A DNA stretch of 54,798 bases from an uncultured Verrucomicrobiota bacterium. GTDB lineage: Bacteria > Verrucomicrobiota > Kiritimatiellia > CAIQIC01 > Lenti-01. The stretch covers positions 176,799 to 231,596 of the forward strand of contig CALMNW010000014.1 in the NCBI GenBank assembly GCA_937872095.1, in the 5' to 3' direction. The notes under the pieces were generated by a model, which had not been told where the DNA came from, did no database searches, and worked only from the letters and a program-made list of their open reading frames with translations. The stretch's first letter is position 1. Every line of letters begins with the position of its first letter. Below, in pieces: positions 41,380 to 49,529 of the stretch. Both the position numbers and the translations under genes were made by a program.

Positions 41380-41844
41380 ATGAAACTCAAAAAGCAAGAA
41401 GAGCCCGAAGCCAGCGTCGACATGACCCCCATGATCGACTGCGTCTTCCTGCTGCTCATCTTCTTCATGGTGTGCGCCACGATGAGCAAAGTGGACCAGA
41501 CCCCCGAAGTCGTCCTGCCCATCGCGCCCAAAGCCGCCATTCCGGACGACCTGCGCGGCCGCGGCGTCGTCAACATCGTGCCCCTCGGCACGCCCGTCGG
41601 CGGCGGCGCCACCTCGGAGGACACGCCCTTCATCATCTACGGCCAGGTCACCGACGAACCCGGCCTCGTCAAGGCCATCAGCGAACGCCGCGCCACCGAG
41701 CCCGAGCTGCGCATCTACATGCGCGTGGACCGGAACGCCGAGTTCAAGATCGTCAAGCGCGCCATCCGCGCCTGCGCCAACGCCGGCATCTTCGACATCA
41801 TCTTCGGCACCTTCCAGAGCGCGTCCGCCGGGGGAGGTTCCTGA
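41380..41844 (+). CDS. exbD: ExbD/TolR-family protein 1
   Basis: 154 residues. A single membrane span near 18-36 contains the essential Asp20 in VDMTPMIDCVFLLLIFFMV, the proton-carrying residue of ExbD/TolR. The periplasmic part (residues 40-150) includes ELRIYMRVDRNAEFKIVKRA, the usual strand-helix pattern. The start has no SD and lies behind a direct repeat. The stop overlaps the next start (TGATG). Confidence 0.93.
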   Translation: MKLKKQEEPEASVDMTPMIDCVFLLLIFFMVCATMSKVDQTPEVVLPIAPKAAIPDDLRGRGVVNIVPLGTPVGGGATSEDTPFIIYGQVTDEPGLVKAISERRATEPELRIYMRVDRNAEFKIVKRAIRACANAGIFDIIFGTFQSASAGGGS

Positions 41845-42293
41845 TGAAGCTCAAGCACAAAGACGACGTCAAGGCCGTCGTCGACATGACCCCCATGATC
41901 GACTGCGTCTTCCTGCTGCTCGTGTTCTTCATGGTCTCCACCACGTTCAACAAGCAGGAAGCCGACATTTCCTTCGCCCTGCCCGGCACCGCCGAACAGT
42001 CCGATTCCGTCGAAATCCCCGACGAGCAGATCATCCAGATCACCGAAAACGGCAACGTCTTTCTCAACGACCTCGAATACGACGCGCCGACCGACAGCGA
42101 CATGCCCGAACTGGTGAAGACCCTGATCCTGTTCCGCCAGACGGCCGACGCCAACCAGGTGCCGGCCATGATCACCATCGCCCCCGAGGACAACGTCAAG
42201 CAGCAGCGCGTCGTCGACGTCCTCAACGCCTGCACCGCCGCCAAGATCGCCAACGTCACATTCGCCGTCGGCAGCGAAGACGAGGAGATTTGA
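41844..42293 (+). CDS. exbD: ExbD/TolR-family protein 2
   Basis: 149 residues; ATG shares one base with the stop of the first exbD and has GGGGAGG upstream. The first 30 residues nearly repeat the first copy (MTPMIDCVFLLLVFFMV, Asp20), while the periplasmic domain differs (QIITENGNV-type strand IIQITENGNVFLNDL, TIAPEDNVKQQRVVDVLNAC). Two distinct ExbDs suggest a heteromeric stator/rotor core. Confidence 0.92.
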   Translation: MKLKHKDDVKAVVDMTPMIDCVFLLLVFFMVSTTFNKQEADISFALPGTAEQSDSVEIPDEQIIQITENGNVFLNDLEYDAPTDSDMPELVKTLILFRQTADANQVPAMITIAPEDNVKQQRVVDVLNACTAAKIANVTFAVGSEDEEI

Positions 42294-42295
42294 TC

Positions 42296-43348
42296 ATGAA
42301 AATCTTCGCCGTCTGGACCGCATTTTCGAAGACCAAAGCCGAGGACGCCGCGCAGAAGAAGCGCGCCCTCAACGCCATTCTCATCTCTCTGGGCATCCAC
42401 GTCCTCCTGCTCATCGGCGCCGTTTCCCTGACCATCATGATCATCTCCCCCAAGCAGAAGATGATGTTCGAGGGCAAGAAATCCCCGTCGCTTCCCGCCC
42501 GCAAGCTCGAGCACGCCATCCGCGTCAAGCAGATGCAGAAGCAGACCCGCAAGCCCCAGATCCTCCAGCGTCTCGTCACCGAGGCCCCCTCCAAGGTCGC
42601 CCTGCCCGAAATGCCCGAAATGACCACGCCGGACGTGAAAAACCTCCGCGACACCCCGCTCATGAATTCCCGCGCCGGCTCCATCGGCGGCATCGGCGGC
42701 GGGGGCGGCGGCGCCGGCCGCGGCCTCACCGGCGGCATGGGCTACTCCGACACCAAGTTCTTCGGCGAAAACGTCCGCACCCGCGCCATCGTCATCTGCA
42801 TGGACATCTCCCCCTCCATGATCGCCAAGGGCGTCACCGTCGACGTCCTCAACGAATCCATGAAGATGCTCGAAAACATGAACGTCGGCACGAAATTCAA
42901 CGTCATCGTCTATGTCGACGGCGCCCTCCCGTTCGCCCCCCAGATGGTCTACGCCACGCAGGAAAACAAGGAAAAGGGCCTCGCCTGGCTCAAGCAGCCG
43001 TTCGACGGCCGCCAGCAAGGCAACCTCCGCGGCTACTCCGGCTCCACTCCCCACGAAGCCATCCGCATGGCCGTCGAGATGGGCGCCGATACCGTTTTCG
43101 TGCTTTCCGACGACCCGCCATACCTCAAGAAGGGCGACGTCAACACCGGCGTGGAAATCCCGGAACACATGGACAACATCGAGAAGTACGTCCGCTCCAT
43201 CGAATCCACCACCGGCAAATCGGTGCGCTTCTACCCCATCCTCTACAAGCCGTTCGAAAACGATCGCGGCAAACAGGCCATCGACTACTACAAGGGCATC
43301 GCCCGGGCCACCGGCGGCCGGTGCCGCGTCATCCCGCGCGCACCCTGA
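42296..43348 (+). CDS. TonB-like anchored protein with C-terminal von Willebrand A domain
   Basis: 350 residues from ATG 42296 (GAGGAG 8 nt upstream). Residues 1-25 are cytoplasmic and basic; 26-50 form one membrane span (NAILISLGIHVLLLIGAVSL) like that of TonB, including a His in the span. A basic/Pro linker and a Gly-rich hinge (GGIGGGGGGAGRG, 131-143) follow. Residues 163-345 are a vWA domain with an intact metal-ion-dependent adhesion site: DISPS (Asp170, Ser172, Ser174), Thr251 in GSTPHEA and Asp272 in VLSDDPP. The anchor-linker plan and position right after exbB-exbD-exbD mirror TonB, but the C-terminal TonB domain is replaced. Role as force-transmitting ligand-binding arm is inference. 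Confidence 0.88.
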   Translation: MKIFAVWTAFSKTKAEDAAQKKRALNAILISLGIHVLLLIGAVSLTIMIISPKQKMMFEGKKSPSLPARKLEHAIRVKQMQKQTRKPQILQRLVTEAPSKVALPEMPEMTTPDVKNLRDTPLMNSRAGSIGGIGGGGGGAGRGLTGGMGYSDTKFFGENVRTRAIVICMDISPSMIAKGVTVDVLNESMKMLENMNVGTKFNVIVYVDGALPFAPQMVYATQENKEKGLAWLKQPFDGRQQGNLRGYSGSTPHEAIRMAVEMGADTVFVLSDDPPYLKKGDVNTGVEIPEHMDNIEKYVRSIESTTGKSVRFYPILYKPFENDRGKQAIDYYKGIARATGGRCRVIPRAP

Positions 43349-43416
43349 TTTTCCCCGCCCCGCTTGGAAACGGCCGGTTTCCCGGCGGATATCGCATTCT
43401 TCCGGCCGTTGCTCCC

Positions 43417-43445
43417 TTGACGCTCCCGCTAGCGGCGGATACCTT
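43417..43445 (+). promoter_or_regulatory. Sigma70-type promoter of the outer-membrane barrel gene
   Basis: TTGACG (43417-43422), 17-bp spacer, TACCTT (43440-43445); the GTG start at 43502 lies about 50 nt beyond the expected transcription start. Confidence 0.65.
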
Positions 43446-43501
43446 TGAGTCCGATGTCGCATCGGTTGGCCAGATCCCGAGCCCCGCAACCCAGGAGCAC
43501 C

Positions 43502-44296
43502 GTGAACGCTTCCCTTCGTCGCTTCGTTTCTTTGCGTCTCTCCGTTCTTGCCTTGGCTTCGTGCGCATGGGCTTCCATGGCCCCAGCCGAGGAGGCCGCC
43601 CCCCGCGACATGACGTCCGTCTTTCTCGTCGCCCCCATCGCGGGCGCGGTCCGGAACGAAGTGGACGTGCAAGGACCGCCCGGAGCGCCGGCGCAAACCC
43701 TGACGGACACGTCCGCGGAATACGGCTTGTTCGCGATGTATGCCAACCCGCGACTGGTGATCAACGACACGCTCTTCAACACCGACGTCAACGACACGAA
43801 AGTCTGGGGCAACATCTCCACGTTGAACGTCTATGGCGATCCCGCGGCGAACGTCACTTGGCATCTGGGCCTCAGCTATCTGTGGCACGACCTCGACGGC
43901 GTCGTGGCCGATATCGTGGTCACCGAGCCGCTGGCGAAGGCCGGCCTCGTGTTCCGCGTGCCCGCCTGGCACCTCTCCGTCAATCCCTATCTGGGCTATG
44001 GCTGGCAGCGCGTGGAAACCACCGTTTCCACGCCGGGCGGCACGCTGGAATCGACCGAAAACACGGAATCCGTCATCTACGGCGTGATGGCCCAATGGCG
44101 CTGGCGGATGCTGGCCGCCTATGCCAAGTACTATCTCGAAGACAACCGCGACCGCGACAAGCAGTACCACGTGGTCCGGCTCTGGGGCACGGCCATGCTG
44201 TCGAAGCACGCCGGCCTCCTCGCCCGGGTCGAGTATTCGGAACAGGTGGGCTCCACCGACACCTCGGCGATGTTCGGCCCGGTGTTCGCTTTCTGA
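43502..44296 (+). CDS. Putative outer-membrane beta-barrel protein
   Basis: 264 residues from GTG 43502, with AGGAG four nt upstream (slightly close). The signal peptide is NASLRRFVSLRLSVLALASC and cleaves near SMA/PAEEA; its DNA is a TTCGTTTCTTTGCGTCTCTC tract that resembles a repeat. The mature part alternates short amphipathic strands and turns (YGLFAMYANPRLVINDTLF, VTWHLGLSYLWHDLDGV, WHLSVNPYLGYGWQRVETT, MLAAYAKYYLEDNRDRD) and ends in Phe (FGPVFAF), as outer-membrane barrels usually do. It may be the outer partner of the upstream Exb/vWA machine, although it has its own promoter. Confidence 0.72.
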   Translation: MNASLRRFVSLRLSVLALASCAWASMAPAEEAAPRDMTSVFLVAPIAGAVRNEVDVQGPPGAPAQTLTDTSAEYGLFAMYANPRLVINDTLFNTDVNDTKVWGNISTLNVYGDPAANVTWHLGLSYLWHDLDGVVADIVVTEPLAKAGLVFRVPAWHLSVNPYLGYGWQRVETTVSTPGGTLESTENTESVIYGVMAQWRWRMLAAYAKYYLEDNRDRDKQYHVVRLWGTAMLSKHAGLLARVEYSEQVGSTDTSAMFGPVFAF

Positions 44297-44309
44297 CGGA
44301 CCGCTTCGC

Positions 44310-45179
44310 ATGCGAGATCGCCTTCTCAGCGCGGGAGCGGTTGCGACGGTCGCGCTGATCCTGTTTCTGCTCGCCGGCGCCATCCCCGTGCCCGGCGGCA
44401 ATGCCGCGATCGTTTTCCAAACTCCCGCGTTTCTCGCCGCCGCCGCGGCAGGGGCGGCGCTCCTGTTGGCCGCGTGCTTCCTGCGCCGGCCGCCTCTGCG
44501 CCAGATCGCGTTCGCGCTGGCCCATGGCGGCTTGGTCCTGCTCATGGCCGGAGCCTTCATCGACTGGCGGGGCGAAGAGCGCATCGACGGCGTCCGCCTG
44601 CCGGTCGGCATGGGCCATGCCATCGGCAAACTCCGCGATGCGGCGGGCCGAACCGTCGATCTCGGCTTCACGCTGGAAGTGACGGATTTCTCGGTCTCGT
44701 TCTACGATCCGGTCTATTCCTTGTTCCGGCCCGACGCATCCGCGCCCGGCGGCGAAAGGTTCGTCCGGAAGATCGACTCGCGCGTTCCCGCCACCCTGCG
44801 CCAGGTTCCCGGCGGCGCGTTGGACGTCGCGGATCTCCAAGACCAAGGCCATTGGGTGCCGGAACGGCGGCTCGCCGACGGCTGGATCCTCCGGAAACAG
44901 GCGGAAATCCCCCGGTGGTTCGAAGCCGGCGTGCGGACCACCTGCGACGGCGTCGGCCGTTCGGCGGGGCTTGCCGTCAACCACCCCGTGTGGGTCAACG
45001 GCTGGCAGGTGCTCCTCGTCTCCTACGGCGGCGAGGCCATGACCTACGTCGAACTGGCGTTCAAAAAGAGTCCCGGCCGCCGGTTCGTGGTCGCCGGCAT
45101 CTGGTGCGTGATCGCGGGCGTCTTCTGGCTGTGCCTCGTCCTGCCTCTCGCGCGAAAGGATCGCCATGCCGTCCTTTGA
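44310..45179 (+). CDS. ResB/CcsB-like cytochrome c biogenesis protein (short form)
   Basis: 289 residues. Hydrophobic spans near 7-30, 42-62, 67-88 (QIAFALAHGGLVLLMAGAF) and 258-282 enclose a periplasmic region, the membrane plan of ResB/CcsB. The periplasmic part includes LGFTLEVTDFSVSFYDPVYS and VNHPVWVNGWQVLLVSYGGE; the latter resembles the ResB motif near the end of the soluble domain. It is shorter than typical CcsB (over 400 residues). It overlaps ccsA by 14 bp, and CcsB-CcsA form the haem export/ligation complex of System II. Confidence 0.8.
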   Translation: MRDRLLSAGAVATVALILFLLAGAIPVPGGNAAIVFQTPAFLAAAAAGAALLLAACFLRRPPLRQIAFALAHGGLVLLMAGAFIDWRGEERIDGVRLPVGMGHAIGKLRDAAGRTVDLGFTLEVTDFSVSFYDPVYSLFRPDASAPGGERFVRKIDSRVPATLRQVPGGALDVADLQDQGHWVPERRLADGWILRKQAEIPRWFEAGVRTTCDGVGRSAGLAVNHPVWVNGWQVLLVSYGGEAMTYVELAFKKSPGRRFVVAGIWCVIAGVFWLCLVLPLARKDRHAVL

Positions 45180-45957
45180 TGCCATCGCCGGGCTTCTGCT
45201 GGGAACGGCGCTCGCCGGCTATCTGGCGGCAGACGTTTGGTTGCGGTTCGGCAAGAATCGGGCCGGCCATTGGGCCTTCGGGCTCGGTTGGTGCGCCAAC
45301 GCCCTGACCGTTCTTGTCAACTGGCTGGCCTGCGGCCATCCCCCCTTCGGCAGCATGGTCCACGTGCTCGCGGCGGTCTCCCTCTGCTTTCTGCCGGCCT
45401 ACCTGTTCCTGCGCCTGTCGCAGGGCTTGTCCTGGCTGGGCGCGAGTTTCGCCTTCACCTCCTTCGTGCCTTTGCTCGGCCCCCTCTTCATGGAGCGCGA
45501 CATGTTCTGGCGGCGCATGCCCGCCCTGCAGTCGCCGTGGTTCGTCCCCCACGTCATGGCCTACTTGATCGCCTACGCCCTCGCCACCGTCGGCTTCCTC
45601 CTCGCGCTCCGGGCCCTGCGGGCGCAACGCGCCGCGCCGGACCAAGCCTTGAAACTGATTGCGGGCGTGGATGCCGTCGCGCGCCTGGCGTTTCCCTTCA
45701 TGACGTTCGGCCTGCTGTCCGGCGCGCTGTGGGCCGAGACCGCCTGGGGCCGCTACTGGTCCTGGGATTCCAAGGAGACGTGGGCGCTGATCATGTGGCT
45801 GCTCTACGCCTTGTATTTCCATTGCCGCCGCAGTCCCGCGCTCCGGCGCTTCGCCCTGCCCGTCCAGATCGCCGGCTACGCCGCCCTGATCGTCACCTTC
45901 CTCTTCGTCAACCTGATCCCCCGCCTCGGCAGCGTCCTGCACGCCTATACGAAATAA
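45166..45957 (+). CDS. ccsA: CcsA/ResC cytochrome c haem lyase (System II)
   Basis: 263 residues with about eight membrane spans. The WWD haem-handling motif is WGRYWSWDSKETWALIMWL, and the conserved downstream helices (LLYALYFHCRR, GYAALIVTFLFVNLI) follow. It presents haem at the outer face of the inner membrane for covalent attachment to CXXCH sites. The nine-haem cytochrome gene converges on it from the other strand, giving a clear client. Confidence 0.92.
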   Translation: MPSFDAIAGLLLGTALAGYLAADVWLRFGKNRAGHWAFGLGWCANALTVLVNWLACGHPPFGSMVHVLAAVSLCFLPAYLFLRLSQGLSWLGASFAFTSFVPLLGPLFMERDMFWRRMPALQSPWFVPHVMAYLIAYALATVGFLLALRALRAQRAAPDQALKLIAGVDAVARLAFPFMTFGLLSGALWAETAWGRYWSWDSKETWALIMWLLYALYFHCRRSPALRRFALPVQIAGYAALIVTFLFVNLIPRLGSVLHAYTK

Positions 45958-45997
45958 TTCCCGCGGTCTTCCGCCCCGATCCGCCGGCCGGCGCGCC

Positions 45998-48583
45998 TCA
46001 GTTCACGTGCAGCACGCGGAAATACATGACGGGCTCGTTGGTCTTGAGCGGACCGACGAACGGCAGCGAGGCGCCGGTGCCGAACATGGCGTTCGTGAAT
46101 CCTTTCCAGCGGACGTATTGCAAATCCGGCGTCCGCTGGATCTGGTAATAGCGAAGCAAGAGCGACGGAAACGCCAACTGGAAGGTCTGGCCCAGGCCCG
46201 ACGCGACGAACGACGAGATGCGCAACGCGCTGGTTTCGTCGGTGGGAATGGTTCCCGCCAGGTATTCCTGCAGGTTGCTCGCGCCGTCCAGATCGGGATC
46301 CAGATCGGGAACCGCATCGGGCGAATCCGGCGAACTGAAATAGAGCATCTGCCAGGAATCGGGCAGGCCGTCTCCGTTCACGTCCGCCGACATGCCGTCC
46401 TGCACCACCGTCACCGACTTGCCCGCGATCAGGAGCGTACCCATGCGCGAGGCGGCGTTGGTGTTGCGCGCCACGGAATACTGGACGTCGCCCGTGCCGG
46501 AACTGGACATGCCGGCGAGAATGCCCAGCCACAGCGTCTCGCTGGTTGCCGTCCAGGGGCAATCGTTGCCGGCAACGACGTGCACCGCATCCACGTGGCC
46601 CAATTCGTCGAAAAACTCGAGGTTCGTATCGAGAACGTAGGTGCATGGCCCGCCCTCGACCACGACCACCGTGCCCGTGGCCAAATTCGATTCGCGGGTC
46701 CCGCTGTCGGCGCAGAAGGTGAACGTCTCCGTCCCGATGAAACCGGCGGCGGGCGCATAGGTGGCGTTGGTGCCGGCCAGCCCCACCATGCCGAGTTCCG
46801 GCTGCGAGACGATCCGCCGGATGGACGTGCTGCCCGGCAACCCGAACGTCACCGCCTGGCCGACCGTGGTCGTCCGCGACACGCTGCTTGCCGTCGGCGC
46901 CGCGGGGGGCGACTGGCCCGTCTCGACCGGACCGTTGTGGCACTCGTAGCACCCGATCCGCCGGCCGCGCCAGAAATAGACGCCGTCCTGGGTCTGGTTC
47001 TTGAACGAACGCGACAGGACGCTGCCGTGGAAATCGGTCCCATGGCAAACCTTGCAGTTGGCGTTGTTCTTGCCGGGAGTCTTGTGCCCGTTGACCCAGG
47101 CCAGCGGATGCATGCCGTGCGGCCCGTTCGTGGTGGTGGTCGGATTGGACCCGTGGCACGCCGAACATTCCGAAACCTGCCCCACGTGGCCTTGGCGCTG
47201 CATGCTGGCGACGTTGTCGTTGCGGAACGCCGTCGGGAATTCCGCATGCGTCGAACCGTGGCACGCCGAACAGTAGAGCCCGCCATGCCCCTTGGAAAAC
47301 CGGAACAGCGAATGGTTCGCCGACGGCGCGTTGCTGTTCGTCGCGAAGCGCCGGTTGACCGGCACGCGCAGGACGCCCGGGGCCGAATACGCGTTGTCGA
47401 AGCGGATCTGGCCGCTGTTGGTGACCGCGTCGCCCGTGTGGCAGGCCTGGCAGTTCGGTTCGTCCAGCCAGCCCGTGCGGTTGGTCGACCCCACCATCGC
47501 CATCGTGCCGTGGCAGTCCTGGCATTGCATCGCCAGCGATCCGTCCGCCGCCACCGCCCGTCCCATCGCCCCGCGCAGGCAGCGCGTCTCGCCGCCCGGA
47601 TGGCAGCGGTAGCAGGCGGCGCGGTTCAGCGCCGTGCCCAGCGCCAAACCCGTGGCGGGATCGATGACCCCGGCGTGCAGCGTATGGACGGCTTCGGTCA
47701 GCGGCGGCACGTCGGGATGCCCCGAATCGGGAATGGCCTCCGAGAGATGGCAGCTGGCGCACAACACGGGATGGCCGTCCGCAAGCACCGACTCGTACAG
47801 CCCGCCGGCATTGAATCCTTTTTCCGCCAGGATGTTGGTGTAGGCCTCCGGCATCTCCGCAAACCGGATCTGGTCGTGCAAACGCAGGATGTTGAAGCGA
47901 TAGTCCCGGGTCGGTATGGGATTCCACTCCCAATCCGGAACCGGCCGGGCCGCATCCTCCGAGCCCGACGAGTGGCACAGGCGGCAGTTCATTTCGACCG
48001 ATACCGGCAGGACGATGTCCGTCGCCGCGCTGGCGACGCCTCCGTTGGTGGCCACGACGTGCATCAGCGGATAGGGATTCAGGTGCAATTCGTCGTCGTA
48101 GGGCGTGATCGGCACGCCCCACGCCACGAACCAATCCGGCGTAGCCTCGTAGTTCATCGGCCGCGGCGGATTGCCCGCGCCCGGCATCGACGCGCCCGGC
48201 GTGGAACCCGCCAGAGACAACCCCTCGTCCGGCGCCAGCGACACGCCCAGCATCGTCGCCGCATAGGTCCAGAAATTCCCCTTGTCGATCGACGTCGTGT
48301 TGATCGAGCCCTCCGCGTCGAGAATGGCCTGGTAGGTCAACTCGAGTCCCCCGCTGTCATCGAGCCGCTGCGCCACGCCGGACGTGCCGGTCACGACTTG
48401 GCCCAGCACCGTGTTGTAGGGCGGCAGAATGGCGAAGACGGAGTAGTCGTCGTCCATGCAATGCATGCCGAGATTGTTCCAGGAAAGCACCTGGGTGACC
48501 GCAAAAGCAGACAGGGAAAATGCACAGCTGAGGACCCCTAAGCCGCCCCACGCGACACGAGCGATGGAAAACCTCGTTTTCAT
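45998..48583 (-). CDS. Exported nonahaem c-type cytochrome with BACON and calcium-loop modules
   Basis: 861 residues, signal peptide cleaving near LSAFA/VTQ. Nine CXXCH sites are readable: CRLCH, CASCH, CYRCH, CQDCH, CQACH, CSACH (twice), CKVCH and CYECH, all between residues about 200 and 555. The N-terminal LSWNNLGMHCMDDDYSVF is a feature of a family of large multihaem proteins. After the haem region come a beta module (FTFCADSGTRESNLATGT), a BACON-like module (VQYSVARNTNAASRMGTLLI) and an Asp-rich segment DVNGDGLPDSWQMLYFS with DPDLDGASNLQEYLAG. Likely an extracytoplasmic or surface electron carrier; donor and acceptor unknown. Converges with the CcsBA genes. Confidence 0.9.
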   Translation of the reverse strand: MKTRFSIARVAWGGLGVLSCAFSLSAFAVTQVLSWNNLGMHCMDDDYSVFAILPPYNTVLGQVVTGTSGVAQRLDDSGGLELTYQAILDAEGSINTTSIDKGNFWTYAATMLGVSLAPDEGLSLAGSTPGASMPGAGNPPRPMNYEATPDWFVAWGVPITPYDDELHLNPYPLMHVVATNGGVASAATDIVLPVSVEMNCRLCHSSGSEDAARPVPDWEWNPIPTRDYRFNILRLHDQIRFAEMPEAYTNILAEKGFNAGGLYESVLADGHPVLCASCHLSEAIPDSGHPDVPPLTEAVHTLHAGVIDPATGLALGTALNRAACYRCHPGGETRCLRGAMGRAVAADGSLAMQCQDCHGTMAMVGSTNRTGWLDEPNCQACHTGDAVTNSGQIRFDNAYSAPGVLRVPVNRRFATNSNAPSANHSLFRFSKGHGGLYCSACHGSTHAEFPTAFRNDNVASMQRQGHVGQVSECSACHGSNPTTTTNGPHGMHPLAWVNGHKTPGKNNANCKVCHGTDFHGSVLSRSFKNQTQDGVYFWRGRRIGCYECHNGPVETGQSPPAAPTASSVSRTTTVGQAVTFGLPGSTSIRRIVSQPELGMVGLAGTNATYAPAAGFIGTETFTFCADSGTRESNLATGTVVVVEGGPCTYVLDTNLEFFDELGHVDAVHVVAGNDCPWTATSETLWLGILAGMSSSGTGDVQYSVARNTNAASRMGTLLIAGKSVTVVQDGMSADVNGDGLPDSWQMLYFSSPDSPDAVPDLDPDLDGASNLQEYLAGTIPTDETSALRISSFVASGLGQTFQLAFPSLLLRYYQIQRTPDLQYVRWKGFTNAMFGTGASLPFVGPLKTNEPVMYFRVLHVN

Positions 48584-48688
48584 CCCTTTGCTGGAAATCT
48601 ATCACTCCGGTGCGCCGCCCCCAAAGACTATTTGTCATGAAGTAGACGATATTTCGTTCCCTTGGCGGAAGGCTGCCGGCCATTCTTC

Positions 48689-48717
48689 TTGCCTCTTCCC
48701 CATCCTCCGCATAGCCT
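48689..48717 (+). promoter_or_regulatory. Promoter predicting a leaderless or near-leaderless transcript
   Basis: TTGCCT (48689-48694), 17-bp spacer, TAGCCT (48712-48717). The ATG at 48725 starts where transcription would begin, and no SD is present. Confidence 0.5.
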
Positions 48718-48724
48718 TAGGGTT

Positions 48725-49192
48725 ATGAAAGCCGACCGGGGCCAGAATATCATCCGAAAGATCCTGCGGCTTCTCCCTTGGTTCCTGCTCGCGGCGGGCC
48801 TGCTGGCCTACCTTGCGATCGGTACCGCGCACGGGCGCCGCAAGGTCGAAATCGCCCGCGCGGCGGAAGCGCTCCAAAACCTCCATCAATTCCTTTTCGA
48901 CCGCTCGATCGTCCAGGACGTTCCCTTCCCCGCGACGCTGGACGACGTGCCCGAATGGCGACGGCTCGTCGAGAATATCGAAGATCTCCGCATGCGGGCG
49001 CTCTGCCGCAAAATCGTCTATGCCTGCGACCCCGCCGCCATTCCCGACAACCTGCCTCTCGCCGCGATCGACTTGGATCGGACGCGCGTCGTCCTCCTCT
49101 CCGGCGGCGCCGTTTTCGCCGTCCCCATCCGGAGCTGCGTCGAACTCCCCCTCGCCCCTTGCGCGCCGGAAAAATCCCCGGAGATGCCATGA
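48725..49192 (+). CDS. Small single-span membrane protein of unknown function
   Basis: 155 residues. A basic N-terminus (MKADRGQNIIRKILR) is followed by one membrane span (LLPWFLLAAGLLAYLAIGTA) and an outward or inward soluble domain with RRKVEIARAAEALQNLHQFL and RALCRKIVYACDPAAIPDN. The layout resembles a pseudopilin or sensor-like anchor but I do not recognise the family. The stop overlaps the next ATG by 4 bp. Confidence 0.75.
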   Translation: MKADRGQNIIRKILRLLPWFLLAAGLLAYLAIGTAHGRRKVEIARAAEALQNLHQFLFDRSIVQDVPFPATLDDVPEWRRLVENIEDLRMRALCRKIVYACDPAAIPDNLPLAAIDLDRTRVVLLSGGAVFAVPIRSCVELPLAPCAPEKSPEMP

Positions 49193-49428
49193 CTTCGGAC
49201 GCTGAATTCGAATTGCTGGGAGAATACGAACTCCCGGACGCTCGGCGCCTCCTCGCCGATTTGGAAAACGCGCAGCTCTCCTTCGAGATCCAACCCGTCG
49301 ATCTGCGCACGCACATTCCCTCGAAGGGCGCTTGCGGACGCTTTTCCCGGTTGCAAATCTGGATCCGCGCAACTGACCGGGAAGCGGCGGAAGCCTTGCA
49401 AGCCCGCAGCCTGAAAATCGAACTTTGA
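49189..49428 (+). CDS. DUF2007-like small protein
   Basis: 79 residues, start overlapping the upstream stop (ATGA). The sequence FELLGEYELPDARRLLADLE, then LSFEIQPVDL and LQIWIRATDREAAEALQARS, follows the beta-alpha-beta pattern of the DUF2007 putative signal-transducing family, in which a ferredoxin-like fold of about 70 residues compares adjacent strands. No membrane segment. Function unknown. Confidence 0.7.
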   Translation: MTSDAEFELLGEYELPDARRLLADLENAQLSFEIQPVDLRTHIPSKGACGRFSRLQIWIRATDREAAEALQARSLKIEL

Positions 49429-49529
49429 GAACCGCCGTCCTCTCGACGCGTCCCGGATTAATTTGGATTTCCGCGCTTTTGCGGTAGGCGCGCGGAGCGC
49501 CGTTTTGCTAGCGTCGATTCCAGCCCACC

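Noticed and set aside
46007..48541. 844-codon plus-strand frame opposite the cytochrome gene
   Set aside because: The minus strand has nine CXXCH sites and a signal peptide; the plus translation has no recognisable content.
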